From: Hyphomicrobiales bacterium
GTDB lineage: Bacteria > Pseudomonadota > Alphaproteobacteria > Rhizobiales > Aestuariivirgaceae
DNA length: 16,105 nt
Direction of reading: 5' to 3'
Assembly: GCA_025362535.1 (NCBI GenBank)
Contig: JANYGE010000396.1
Location: 1-16,105 of the forward strand
Shown: one piece after another, positions 6,919-13,001 of the stretch
Layout: each line of letters begins with the position of its first letter
Numbering within the stretch: the stretch's first letter is position 1
The notes under the pieces: model-generated
The model's input: only the letters and a program-made list of their open reading frames with translations
What the model was told of the DNA's origin: nothing
Database searches by the model: none
Position numbers and translations under genes: made by a program

Positions 6919-7819
6919 AATTAAAGAGAAGCTGGCCAATGGCGACCCCATCATTCTCGATGGTGGCACGGGCACGGATATTCAACGCCGGGGTGCCCCG
7001 ATGAGCGATGAGACGTGGTGTGCCGCCGCCAATTTGACTCATCCCGAGATTGTGAGGGCTGTGCATGATGATTACATCCGTGTTGGCGCTGATGTGATTA
7101 CGGCCAATACATTTGCCACCAGTGCATTGGTGTTTAACAATCTTGGCCGTGATGATGACGTGCAAATGATTGATGCCGTTGCCGTGAAAATCGCTAAGGA
7201 AGCTGCCGAGGGTCATAATGTGGGTGTCGCTGGTTCCATTTCCACCATGCGCCCCATGCAAACGGGTTCAGACCGCAATAATTTGGGGCATGTGTGGAGC
7301 GAAAAAGAAGCGCGCCGCCTGTTTAAAAATAAGGCCGAGGGTTTGAAAAAGACCGGTGTTGATTTCATCATTATGGAATTGATGCGCGACACTGATTATG
7401 CGCTTTGGGCCAGCGAGGCCGCCCTTGATACTGGTCTACCAGTGTGGATTGGGCTTTCAGCTGAACGTGGAGAAACTGGTCAGCTGCAAGGTTGGGGCCG
7501 GGCAGATTGCGCTTATGATGAGGTCGCAAGAACTCTGGCAGCACTTAAGCCAGACGTGATGTGCGTGATGCACACTTCTGCCAATGATACTGATGAAGCT
7601 TTGGATGTCTTAAAGAAATATTGGAGCGGCCCATTAGCCACCTATCCTGAATGCGGATATTTCAAAGCGCCGGATTGGTTGTTTGTCGATATGATTTCGC
7701 CTGCTGATCTGGTTGCAAAATCACATGATTGGAAAAAACAAGGCACCACAATTTATGGCGGGTGCTGTGGCATTGGGCCGGATCACATTCACGCTTTAGC
7801 GCAAGAGTTTAAACAATGA
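6905..7819 (+). CDS. Homocysteine S-methyltransferase-family protein
   Basis: This 304-residue protein belongs to the zinc-dependent homocysteine/thiol methyltransferase family (the MmuM, BHMT and MetH N-domain fold). It opens with ILDGGTGTDIQRRG (about 17-30), continues with ADVITANTFATS near 62-73, and ends with the zinc motif YGGCCGIGPDHI, giving paired ligands C287 and C288. The third zinc cysteine usually follows the barrel strand in an N-C motif. The corresponding stretch here reads C220-V-M-H223-T-S, so the third ligand may be H223 or C220. The start is GTG, 14 bases inside the preceding Fe-S gene. In this operon it could accept a methyl group from the MttB-derived corrinoid or a methylated amine and pass it to homocysteine to form methionine. 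The donor is unproven. Confidence 0.88.
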   Translation: MSYDKIKEKLANGDPIILDGGTGTDIQRRGAPMSDETWCAAANLTHPEIVRAVHDDYIRVGADVITANTFATSALVFNNLGRDDDVQMIDAVAVKIAKEAAEGHNVGVAGSISTMRPMQTGSDRNNLGHVWSEKEARRLFKNKAEGLKKTGVDFIIMELMRDTDYALWASEAALDTGLPVWIGLSAERGETGQLQGWGRADCAYDEVARTLAALKPDVMCVMHTSANDTDEALDVLKKYWSGPLATYPECGYFKAPDWLFVDMISPADLVAKSHDWKKQGTTIYGGCCGIGPDHIHALAQEFKQ

Positions 7820-8199
7820 AAACGGGATCATGTTTGTGTGGCGCAGTGGCCTATGAAATTCATGGCCCTTTAGATGATGTGATCGCTTGTCACTGTATCC
7901 AATGCCGCAAAATGACGGGAAACTACTGGACTTCAACCCATGTTTCTGACGTGGACTTAAAGTTCACGCGCCAAGATGGATTGAAATGGTTTGTCTCAAG
8001 TGAAGAGGCCAAGCGGGGCTTTTGCCAAGAGTGTGGTTCAAGTCTGTTTTGGAAGGCGAATGATTCCACCACCACTTCACTATGCGTTGGAGCAATTGAT
8101 GGCAAAACTGACCTGAAATTGGGCGGGCATATTTATTGTGATTCAGCTGGCGACTATTATGAGATAACAGGCGGACATTACAAAAAAGCAATCACCTGA
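7816..8199 (+). CDS. GFA (glutathione-dependent formaldehyde-activating)/CENP-V-family zinc protein
   Basis: This 127-residue single-domain protein has the full zinc pattern of the GFA/Mss4-like family: C6-x-C8 near the start, C25-H-C27-x2-C30, and C70-x2-C73-G-S. The name comes from one member that was proposed to join formaldehyde to glutathione. That activity has been questioned for the wider family, so the function is not settled. The ATG overlaps the stop of the homocysteine methyltransferase gene by four bases, making it the last gene of the demethylation operon. Handling formaldehyde released when methyl groups are oxidised would fit, but the sequence does not show it. A hairpin overlaps the end of the gene. 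Confidence 0.9.
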   Translation: MKTGSCLCGAVAYEIHGPLDDVIACHCIQCRKMTGNYWTSTHVSDVDLKFTRQDGLKWFVSSEEAKRGFCQECGSSLFWKANDSTTTSLCVGAIDGKTDLKLGGHIYCDSAGDYYEITGGHYKKAIT

Positions 8200-8218
8200 G
8201 GTTGCCCACAGGGTGATT
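8190..8218 (+). terminator. Weak hairpin at the end of the GFA gene
   Basis: AATCACC (8190-8196) and GGTGATT (8212-8218) form a seven-pair stem with a 15-base loop, overlapping the last codons and stop of the GFA gene. No proper run of T follows, so intrinsic termination is doubtful. It may mark the operon end or stabilise the 3' end. Confidence 0.25.
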
Positions 8219-8258
8219 TGTTACTGGCATGTTTGGAGATTGTTTGTAATTTGTCGGG

Positions 8259-9641
8259 ATGAATCAGTATCAATCTTCCGGCAGAAGTCATTTCTTACGC
8301 AATGCGGTTTTGGCTATTTTGGTGGCGGGCGGCATTTTATATTATTTGCAACCTGCGCCGCACAAGGCAGCGGCCAATCCCAAGGCCGAAATTCTAGAAA
8401 TTGGCATTGCCAATGCCGGGTCATACCAAATTTCAATGTGGGTGCCTTCTGGATCAACATCGGATTCAGTTCCGGGCATTGCCCATGTGGTGGAACATCT
8501 GAAATTCAAAACCAATGATGGTGCTGGCTTTGTGGGGTTTGATGCAATCCCTGGATCATCCTCCAATGCGGCAACAAGTTATCAGACCACACGCTATGAT
8601 TTGAATGTTCCGCCTGAAGGTGTTGCAAAAGCCTTGGAAACTTTATCGGCAATATTGCAGCCGATGAAAATTACCGAAGCTGATTTAAAAATTGAGAAAA
8701 CCATCGTGCAGCAAGAGCTGCTGCAGCGTTCACAAAGTGACCCTGATACGCCATTTTATCAAGAATTCTATTCTAAGCTCTATCATGGCTTGCCCTATGA
8801 GCATCCACCAGGTGGCACCCAAGAGACCGTGGCCAGTGTGAGCATGCAGAATGTTTTGGATTTTGATGCAACCCATTACACAGGCAGCAGAGTATTTGTG
8901 TTGATTTATGGGCCGGAGCTTGTTTCTGCACAGCGCAGCACAATTGAGACTCTGTTTCCCCAATCAGCCATCGCCAATATTTCTGTGGCTCGCGATTTGA
9001 CCATGAAACGTGATGACCATGAGCTTTTACAACGGCCTGTGTTTTTGTCGCCACCGAGCGTTACTGCAATTTCAGCCGAAGAAGTGAGTGCTGAAAAAAC
9101 CTCGCCACGGGCCCGCAGCGTGAAACTGAGTTTTGTAAAACTTGTCTCCGCGCCGACCGCGTGGAAATCAGTGATAGCAGCGAATATTCTTCGAAGTGCT
9201 GTGGTGAGCAGGTTGCCTGATGGTCTGCATGACCGAATTTCTGAAGAGCATCGTTTGGCGCAAAGCTGGACATTCTCCGTTGACCCGCTATTCGATGGCA
9301 TGTGGCAAATCAATTTCAGCGCTGATGTTGAAAATGGCACAGACCCAAAAGATCTGCGTGCAGCATTTGAAACTTATTTTGCTGAGCTCGCACAAACGGG
9401 GCTTTCAGAAGCGAGCTTTAACCGCCTTAAGGAGCGAAACTTTCTGTTGAGTGAATGGGAAAATGCCAGCGGACGCGCTAATGCGCTTGGCGATGATAGC
9501 TTGCGCTATGGCTATGCAAAGGCGATTTCCTATATGGATGATTTGCATGCGGCGAAAGTTGAAGATGTGAATGCGTTGCTCACCTTGTTGCAAAAGCCGG
9601 GGCGTGTTGGGGTTGCCTTGTTAAAGCCAGAAGGACTTTGA
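8259..9641 (+). CDS. M16-family zinc metallopeptidase, catalytic subunit
   Basis: This 460-residue pitrilysin/insulinase-type (M16) protease has the inverted zinc motif H76-V-V-E79-H80 and a distal glutamate, E153 in IVQQELLQR, as the third ligand. It therefore looks catalytically complete. Residues 14-30 form one hydrophobic segment after a basic stretch, so the protein is exported or anchored with its catalytic part in the periplasm. The second half (about 200-450) is the usual inactive M16 repeat. The stop is three bases before the start of a second M16 gene that lacks the zinc motif. This matches known bacterial heterodimers of one catalytic and one non-catalytic subunit enclosing a chamber for small unfolded peptides. 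The 59-bp gap before it shows no clear promoter. The natural substrate is unknown. Confidence 0.92.
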   Translation: MNQYQSSGRSHFLRNAVLAILVAGGILYYLQPAPHKAAANPKAEILEIGIANAGSYQISMWVPSGSTSDSVPGIAHVVEHLKFKTNDGAGFVGFDAIPGSSSNAATSYQTTRYDLNVPPEGVAKALETLSAILQPMKITEADLKIEKTIVQQELLQRSQSDPDTPFYQEFYSKLYHGLPYEHPPGGTQETVASVSMQNVLDFDATHYTGSRVFVLIYGPELVSAQRSTIETLFPQSAIANISVARDLTMKRDDHELLQRPVFLSPPSVTAISAEEVSAEKTSPRARSVKLSFVKLVSAPTAWKSVIAANILRSAVVSRLPDGLHDRISEEHRLAQSWTFSVDPLFDGMWQINFSADVENGTDPKDLRAAFETYFAELAQTGLSEASFNRLKERNFLLSEWENASGRANALGDDSLRYGYAKAISYMDDLHAAKVEDVNALLTLLQKPGRVGVALLKPEGL

Positions 9642-9644
9642 GCA

Positions 9645-10937
9645 ATGAAATCTATCTCGATTATTTTTTCCCTGCTATTTTGGTTTTCCACGCAAGCTTG
9701 CGCCGATGACCTTCCCTTGGTTGCGCTAACCTCATTTCACGGCATTCCTTTCACCTATCTGCGCTCAGACCTGCAAGATACGGTGTCTGTTTCAGTTGCC
9801 TTTCGCGGTGGCATGGCTTCGGATGATCCCAATGGTCCCGCCACAGCTTTTCTAGCACCCGGCCTTATGACAGCGGGTGCGGGTGGCAAAAGTAGCTCTG
9901 AACTCTATGAGGCCTTTCAGGATGTGGGTGGTTCTTTTTCATTATCCGCCAATACCGATCAGACCTATGCGGATTTATCTGCCCCCTCAAAAGGTATTAT
10001 GGGCGCTGCCAATCTGGCCAATCTGGTTTTAACAAAACCTGATTTTCCAGATTTGAAATTGCAGCAAAGAAGGGAGGCTTCGGCTGAGCGCGTCGAAGAA
10101 ATAAATGCTTATCCCGAAACGGCCATCCAGAAAGCCTTCAATCGGGCTGCGGCTGAGCCTCATGTTTATGAGAATTACTTTAATCCGACGGCTCAATCAG
10201 TGCGCCGGGTAACTTCGGCTGATCTTCGCCCTTGGGTGGCCAGACATATTACGCGCGACCGTATTTTAGTAAGTGTGGTTGGCAATCTGGATTATGACAA
10301 GGTGCGCGAAATTATTGATTTGTTGCTCGCAGGTTTGCCTGAGCATTCAGATTTGCCAGATACGCCGCGCATGATATTCAAACCTGCTCCCACTGAACCC
10401 ATCCGCATTGCTTTTGCTACGGGCGACCAGGCCATTTTAGATTTTGGAATGGCGCAGAATTTCCGCGCTGATCTCAAGCAATGGGTGGCCGCTTCCATGC
10501 TGTCGGAAATTTTTACGGGCGATCAGAAATCGCGGCTGTTCAAAGATATTCGGGAATCATCGGGGGCAACTTATGGCTTGCAGCCTAATCTTGCATTTTA
10601 TGAAGCCCTGCTGCTCAATCAGGTAACTGGTCGAATTGCCAAAACCAATGTCGATGCAACGGTAGCTCTGGTCAAAAAATCCTGGGATAAATTTCGTGAG
10701 GAAGGCCCCACTGACGAGGAGATTGCCAATGCGCGCGCCAATATGCGCCAGCTCTTTGGCAATGTGTCACGCGATCATGCCCGTTTATCCGGTTTCATTC
10801 GTGATTATCTGACCGGACATTGGACCACGGCGGAATTGGCGCAGATGCCCCAGCTCATTGAAGGGATCGATCTCAAAGACAAAGCGACTTTAAAGGAACT
10901 TTTTCCTGAAAATCCAATTATTGTGATTGCGCAATGA
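9645..10937 (+). CDS. M16-family peptidase homologue, non-catalytic partner subunit
   Basis: This 430-residue M16-family protein has a classic signal peptide (about 1-20, MKSISIIFSLLFWFSTQACA, with probable cleavage after A-C-A), so it is periplasmic. Where the zinc motif would lie, it reads TAFLAPGLMTAG, with no H-x-x-E-H, so it cannot bind the catalytic zinc. The C-terminal half contains the R/Y-type substrate-binding region (SRLFKDIRESSGATYGLQ near 302-319) that non-catalytic partners supply to the shared chamber. It starts three bases after the catalytic M16 gene, and the pair almost certainly form a heterodimer. The exporter gene that follows starts within about 30 bp of its stop, so all three may share a transcript. 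Confidence 0.9.
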   Translation: MKSISIIFSLLFWFSTQACADDLPLVALTSFHGIPFTYLRSDLQDTVSVSVAFRGGMASDDPNGPATAFLAPGLMTAGAGGKSSSELYEAFQDVGGSFSLSANTDQTYADLSAPSKGIMGAANLANLVLTKPDFPDLKLQQRREASAERVEEINAYPETAIQKAFNRAAAEPHVYENYFNPTAQSVRRVTSADLRPWVARHITRDRILVSVVGNLDYDKVREIIDLLLAGLPEHSDLPDTPRMIFKPAPTEPIRIAFATGDQAILDFGMAQNFRADLKQWVAASMLSEIFTGDQKSRLFKDIRESSGATYGLQPNLAFYEALLLNQVTGRIAKTNVDATVALVKKSWDKFREEGPTDEEIANARANMRQLFGNVSRDHARLSGFIRDYLTGHWTTAELAQMPQLIEGIDLKDKATLKELFPENPIIVIAQ

Positions 10938-10968
10938 TTGGTTTAGGTGGTGGGTGAAAGTCTCAAAT

Positions 10969-12546
10969 ATGAACCAATCCGTTTCAACCAATATCTATAA
11001 CGTCCCACTCCTACCGCGCTGGCTTGGCTTTATTGCTGCTTGTGTCGGTATGTTTATGGCTATTTTGGATATACAGGTGGTTGTCACGTCACTTCCGGTG
11101 ATTGAAGAAGCGTTGAAAATCGGCGCGGATCAAATGAGTTGGATCCAGACATCCTACTTAATTGCAGAAGTCGTCGCCATTCCACTCACCGGGTTGCTCA
11201 TGCGGGTTTTCACCATGCGCTGGTTGCTGGTAGGAAGCTTAATCACCTTTACCTTAGCGTCGCTGGGATGTGCGGCCAGTGGTGGGTTTTTTGATTTATT
11301 GGTTTGGCGGGTGATGCAGGGCATTGCCGGGGGCCTGCTTATTCCCGTGGTATTCACCAGCATATTTCTGCTGTTTCCATCTGGCTTTCAACAAACAGTG
11401 GCCACCACGCTGGGTGGGTTTTTGGCCGTTTTAGCACCAACGCTGGGTCCGGTTGCGGGGGGTTGGCTCACTGAACATTATAGTTGGCACTGGCTGTTTC
11501 TGATCAATATTATCCCAGGCTGCATTGCCATGGTCACGGCGATGATCTGCTTGCCGCGCGGGGCGACAAACTTCAAACTGCTAAAATCACTCGATTGGCT
11601 TTCGCTATTGTGGATGGCCCTGGGCCTCTCAATTTTGCTGATCGGCCTGAAAGAAGCGCCGAGCCAAGGTTGGTTATCTGCATTTGTGGTCAGCTGTTTT
11701 GTTAGCGTTCCAGTTTTCGCATGGTTGTTATGGCGCAGACCGAACCCGGCTATTATGTTCCATTTGTTTGAAGACAGGGCCCTGAGCTTTGGCTGCATGT
11801 TGAGCTTTTTGTTGGGGTTCTGCCTGTTTGGCGCGGTTTACTTGATGCCGGTTTTTCTGGCTTTTGTGCGCGGGCACGGACCAATGGAAATTGGCATCGT
11901 CACTTTGGTGAGTGGTGCTGCTCAATTGGTGGCCGCGCCCTTTGTGGTGCAACTCGATCGGCGCTTTGATGCGCGGTTGCTTTCCGCCATAGGCTTTGGC
12001 CTTTTTGCGGTGGGCTTATTTATGGGCGGCACCATGAATATTGAATCAGATTATGATGCTCTGTTTTGGCCCCAGATTGTGCGGGGCTTTGCCATTGCCT
12101 TGTGCATCTTGCCGCCCATTCGGTTTGCCTTGGCGCTCACCCCTCTGGATAAGATTGGCGATGCCAGTGGCCTGTTCAACGTATCGCGCAATATTGGTGG
12201 TGCCATTGGTATTGCCTTGCTGGACACCGTGATGTTCAGCCGCTCACCGGATTTTTCGCAAACCATTATGGATTTAATGAAGACCGACCCCGCTGCTGCT
12301 GCGGCCATTCTCAAAATGGACGTGGCGGATATTCCAACCCCTGATGACGCCACAGGCCTGATGTCTATTTTAGATGCTGTGCAAGGTGCTGGTCTCACTA
12401 TGGCTATTAATGAGTGCTGGATGCTGCTGGGGGGTGTTGCCCTGCTCGCTTTACCGATTTTGTTCATCCTCGGCCCGATTCGGAGCGCGGTTCCTGCCTC
12501 CAAACTCGCGCGCGACGCGCATGCCGTGCCAAATGTTACGACCTAA
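10969..12546 (+). CDS. MFS transporter, DHA2 (EmrB/QacA-like) drug exporter family
   Basis: This is a 525-residue membrane protein of the 14-helix DHA2 group of proton-coupled exporters. Family motifs include GMFMAILDIQVVVTSLPVIEEAL in the first helix region, MSWIQTSYLIAEVVAIPLTG in the second, a MRWLLVGSLITFTLASLGCA stretch, and the antiporter motif GPVAGGWLTEHYSWHWLFLINI in helix five. The start is uncertain: the ATG at 10969 is chosen because it gives the usual short N-terminus. GTG at 10954 has a better-placed AGGTGG, and a TTG at 10927 would overlap the M16 gene. No membrane-fusion (EmrA) or outer-membrane partner is next to it. EmrB-type exporters often work with such partners, so this one either acts alone or borrows parts. 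Substrate unknown. Confidence 0.9.
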   Translation: MNQSVSTNIYNVPLLPRWLGFIAACVGMFMAILDIQVVVTSLPVIEEALKIGADQMSWIQTSYLIAEVVAIPLTGLLMRVFTMRWLLVGSLITFTLASLGCAASGGFFDLLVWRVMQGIAGGLLIPVVFTSIFLLFPSGFQQTVATTLGGFLAVLAPTLGPVAGGWLTEHYSWHWLFLINIIPGCIAMVTAMICLPRGATNFKLLKSLDWLSLLWMALGLSILLIGLKEAPSQGWLSAFVVSCFVSVPVFAWLLWRRPNPAIMFHLFEDRALSFGCMLSFLLGFCLFGAVYLMPVFLAFVRGHGPMEIGIVTLVSGAAQLVAAPFVVQLDRRFDARLLSAIGFGLFAVGLFMGGTMNIESDYDALFWPQIVRGFAIALCILPPIRFALALTPLDKIGDASGLFNVSRNIGGAIGIALLDTVMFSRSPDFSQTIMDLMKTDPAAAAAILKMDVADIPTPDDATGLMSILDAVQGAGLTMAINECWMLLGGVALLALPILFILGPIRSAVPASKLARDAHAVPNVTT

Positions 12547-12600
12547 GGGCGAAAGCCTGGGTTTTGATTTCACTTTTATTTTTTTGATGAATTCGGTTTG

Positions 12601-12660
12601 GGCCTTGACGGCTGTCAAGCCTTTCCAAGCTTTGATCCACAGCTTGGCCAGAACTGTGGC
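12601..12660. terminator. Cluster of hairpins after the MFS gene, possible terminator
   Basis: Three adjacent perfect inverted repeats follow the exporter gene: CTTGAC-GGCT-GTCAAG (12604-12619, extendable by GG/CC with one bulge and followed by CTTT), CCAAGCT-N9-AGCTTGG (12625-12647), and GCCA-N6-TGGC (12647-12660). CCACAG/CTGTGG (12637-12642 with 12654-12659) could form instead of the last two. The first is the best terminator candidate, but its T run is short. Rho-dependent ending is equally possible. Confidence 0.4.
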
Positions 12661-12692
12661 TTAACTGCAGGTAACACTTGAGCTTACAGGCA

Positions 12693-12697
12693 GAATC
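12693..12697. promoter_or_regulatory. CcrM-type GANTC methylation site upstream of nrdJ
   Basis: A single GAATC occurs in the nrdJ upstream region. GANTC is the target of the cell-cycle methyltransferase CcrM in alphaproteobacteria, and in some species its methylation state tunes promoters of replication genes. One 4-base-specific site can occur by chance, so it matters only together with the CtrA-type site nearby. Confidence 0.3.
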
Positions 12698-12711
12698 GCG
12701 CGATGTTAGGC

Positions 12712-12720
12712 TTATCAACA
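12712..12720 (+). promoter_or_regulatory. DnaA-box-like site upstream of nrdJ
   Basis: TTATCAACA differs by one base from the strong DnaA box TTATCCACA and fits the relaxed TTATC(C/A)ACA form. DnaA is known to control ribonucleotide reductase genes in E. coli. Here the site lies about 90 bp before the candidate -10, close to other regulatory sites. A lone box of this kind can be chance. Confidence 0.35.
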
Positions 12721-12738
12721 GCAATGATCATCCTGTGG

Positions 12739-12754
12739 ACACAACATCTAGTAT
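12739..12754. promoter_or_regulatory. NrdR-box-like site upstream of nrdJ
   Basis: ACACAACATCTAGTAT matches the 16-bp, partly palindromic NrdR box pattern (roughly ACACWATATATWGTGT) that precedes ribonucleotide reductase genes across bacteria. NrdR is a Zn/ATP-cone repressor that responds to dATP/ATP. NrdR sites usually come in pairs about three helical turns apart. A poorer partner, ACACACTAGCTATTGA (12768-12783), lies 29 bp downstream and overlaps the candidate -35 element. The position directly upstream of nrdJ makes the first box credible. The second is tentative. Confidence 0.6.
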
Positions 12755-12768
12755 TAACCTCTCGTTAA
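12754..12768. promoter_or_regulatory. CtrA-type box upstream of nrdJ
   Basis: TTAA-CCTCTCG-TTAA is a perfect TTAA-N7-TTAA match to the binding site of the alphaproteobacterial cell-cycle regulator CtrA. It sits between the NrdR-like box and the candidate -35, where binding should affect transcription. The exact spacing supports it, while its AT-rich halves mean that chance cannot be excluded. Confidence 0.5.
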
Positions 12769-12779
12769 CACACTAGCTA

Positions 12780-12806
12780 TTGACGTCTTCACACTGCTGT
12801 TATAGT
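12780..12806 (+). promoter_or_regulatory. nrdJ: Candidate nrdJ promoter
   Basis: TTGACG (12780-12785) and TATAGT (12801-12806) make a sigma-70-like pair with a 15-bp spacer, somewhat shorter than the ideal 17. The second NrdR-like box overlaps the -35, as a repressor site would. Transcription from here would give a leader of about 190 nt before the nrdJ ATG. Confidence 0.45.
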
Positions 12807-12816
12807 TTCAAAATCC

Positions 12817-12965
12817 AAGGCGTGCAGCGGTTTGATCACCGCTTAAATAAGTCAGTTCTGTGTGAAGGTTAAGAACGGTCAGCACGCGTTGGAGGCGAGA
12901 ACCATCGCCAATCAGGGATTTGCGTAGAACACGAGTGAAGTCGCTCCGTGGGCGCGTTTGTGCGC
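12817..12965 (+). ncRNA. Structured 5' leader of nrdJ, possible cis-regulatory RNA
   Basis: The untranslated stretch between the candidate promoter and nrdJ folds by eye into a multi-branch structure. An outer stem pairs GCGTGC (12820-12825) with GCACGC (12882-12887), extendable across one G-G mismatch to AA/TT. Inside it are AGCGGT-TTGATC-ACCGCT (12826-12843) and GTTCT-N12-AGAAC (12855-12876), giving a three-way junction. Downstream follow GGCGA-GAACCA-TCGCC (12894-12909) and GCGCG-TTTG-TGCGC (12952-12965). I find no classic cobalamin riboswitch B12 box. Because NrdJ uses adenosylcobalamin, a leader that senses the cofactor or nucleotides is an attractive idea, but no ligand is shown. Two competing hairpin sets are not obvious, and no terminator precedes the gene. 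Confidence 0.4.
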
Positions 12966-13001
12966 TTGCGGTAACAATTATTGAATATCTGGGGCAAGAA
13001 A

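Noticed and set aside
12806..13001. Classic cobalamin riboswitch in front of nrdJ
   Set aside because: I looked for the B12 box and the conserved GCCACTG-type element and did not find them. The leader is structured but does not match that class by eye.
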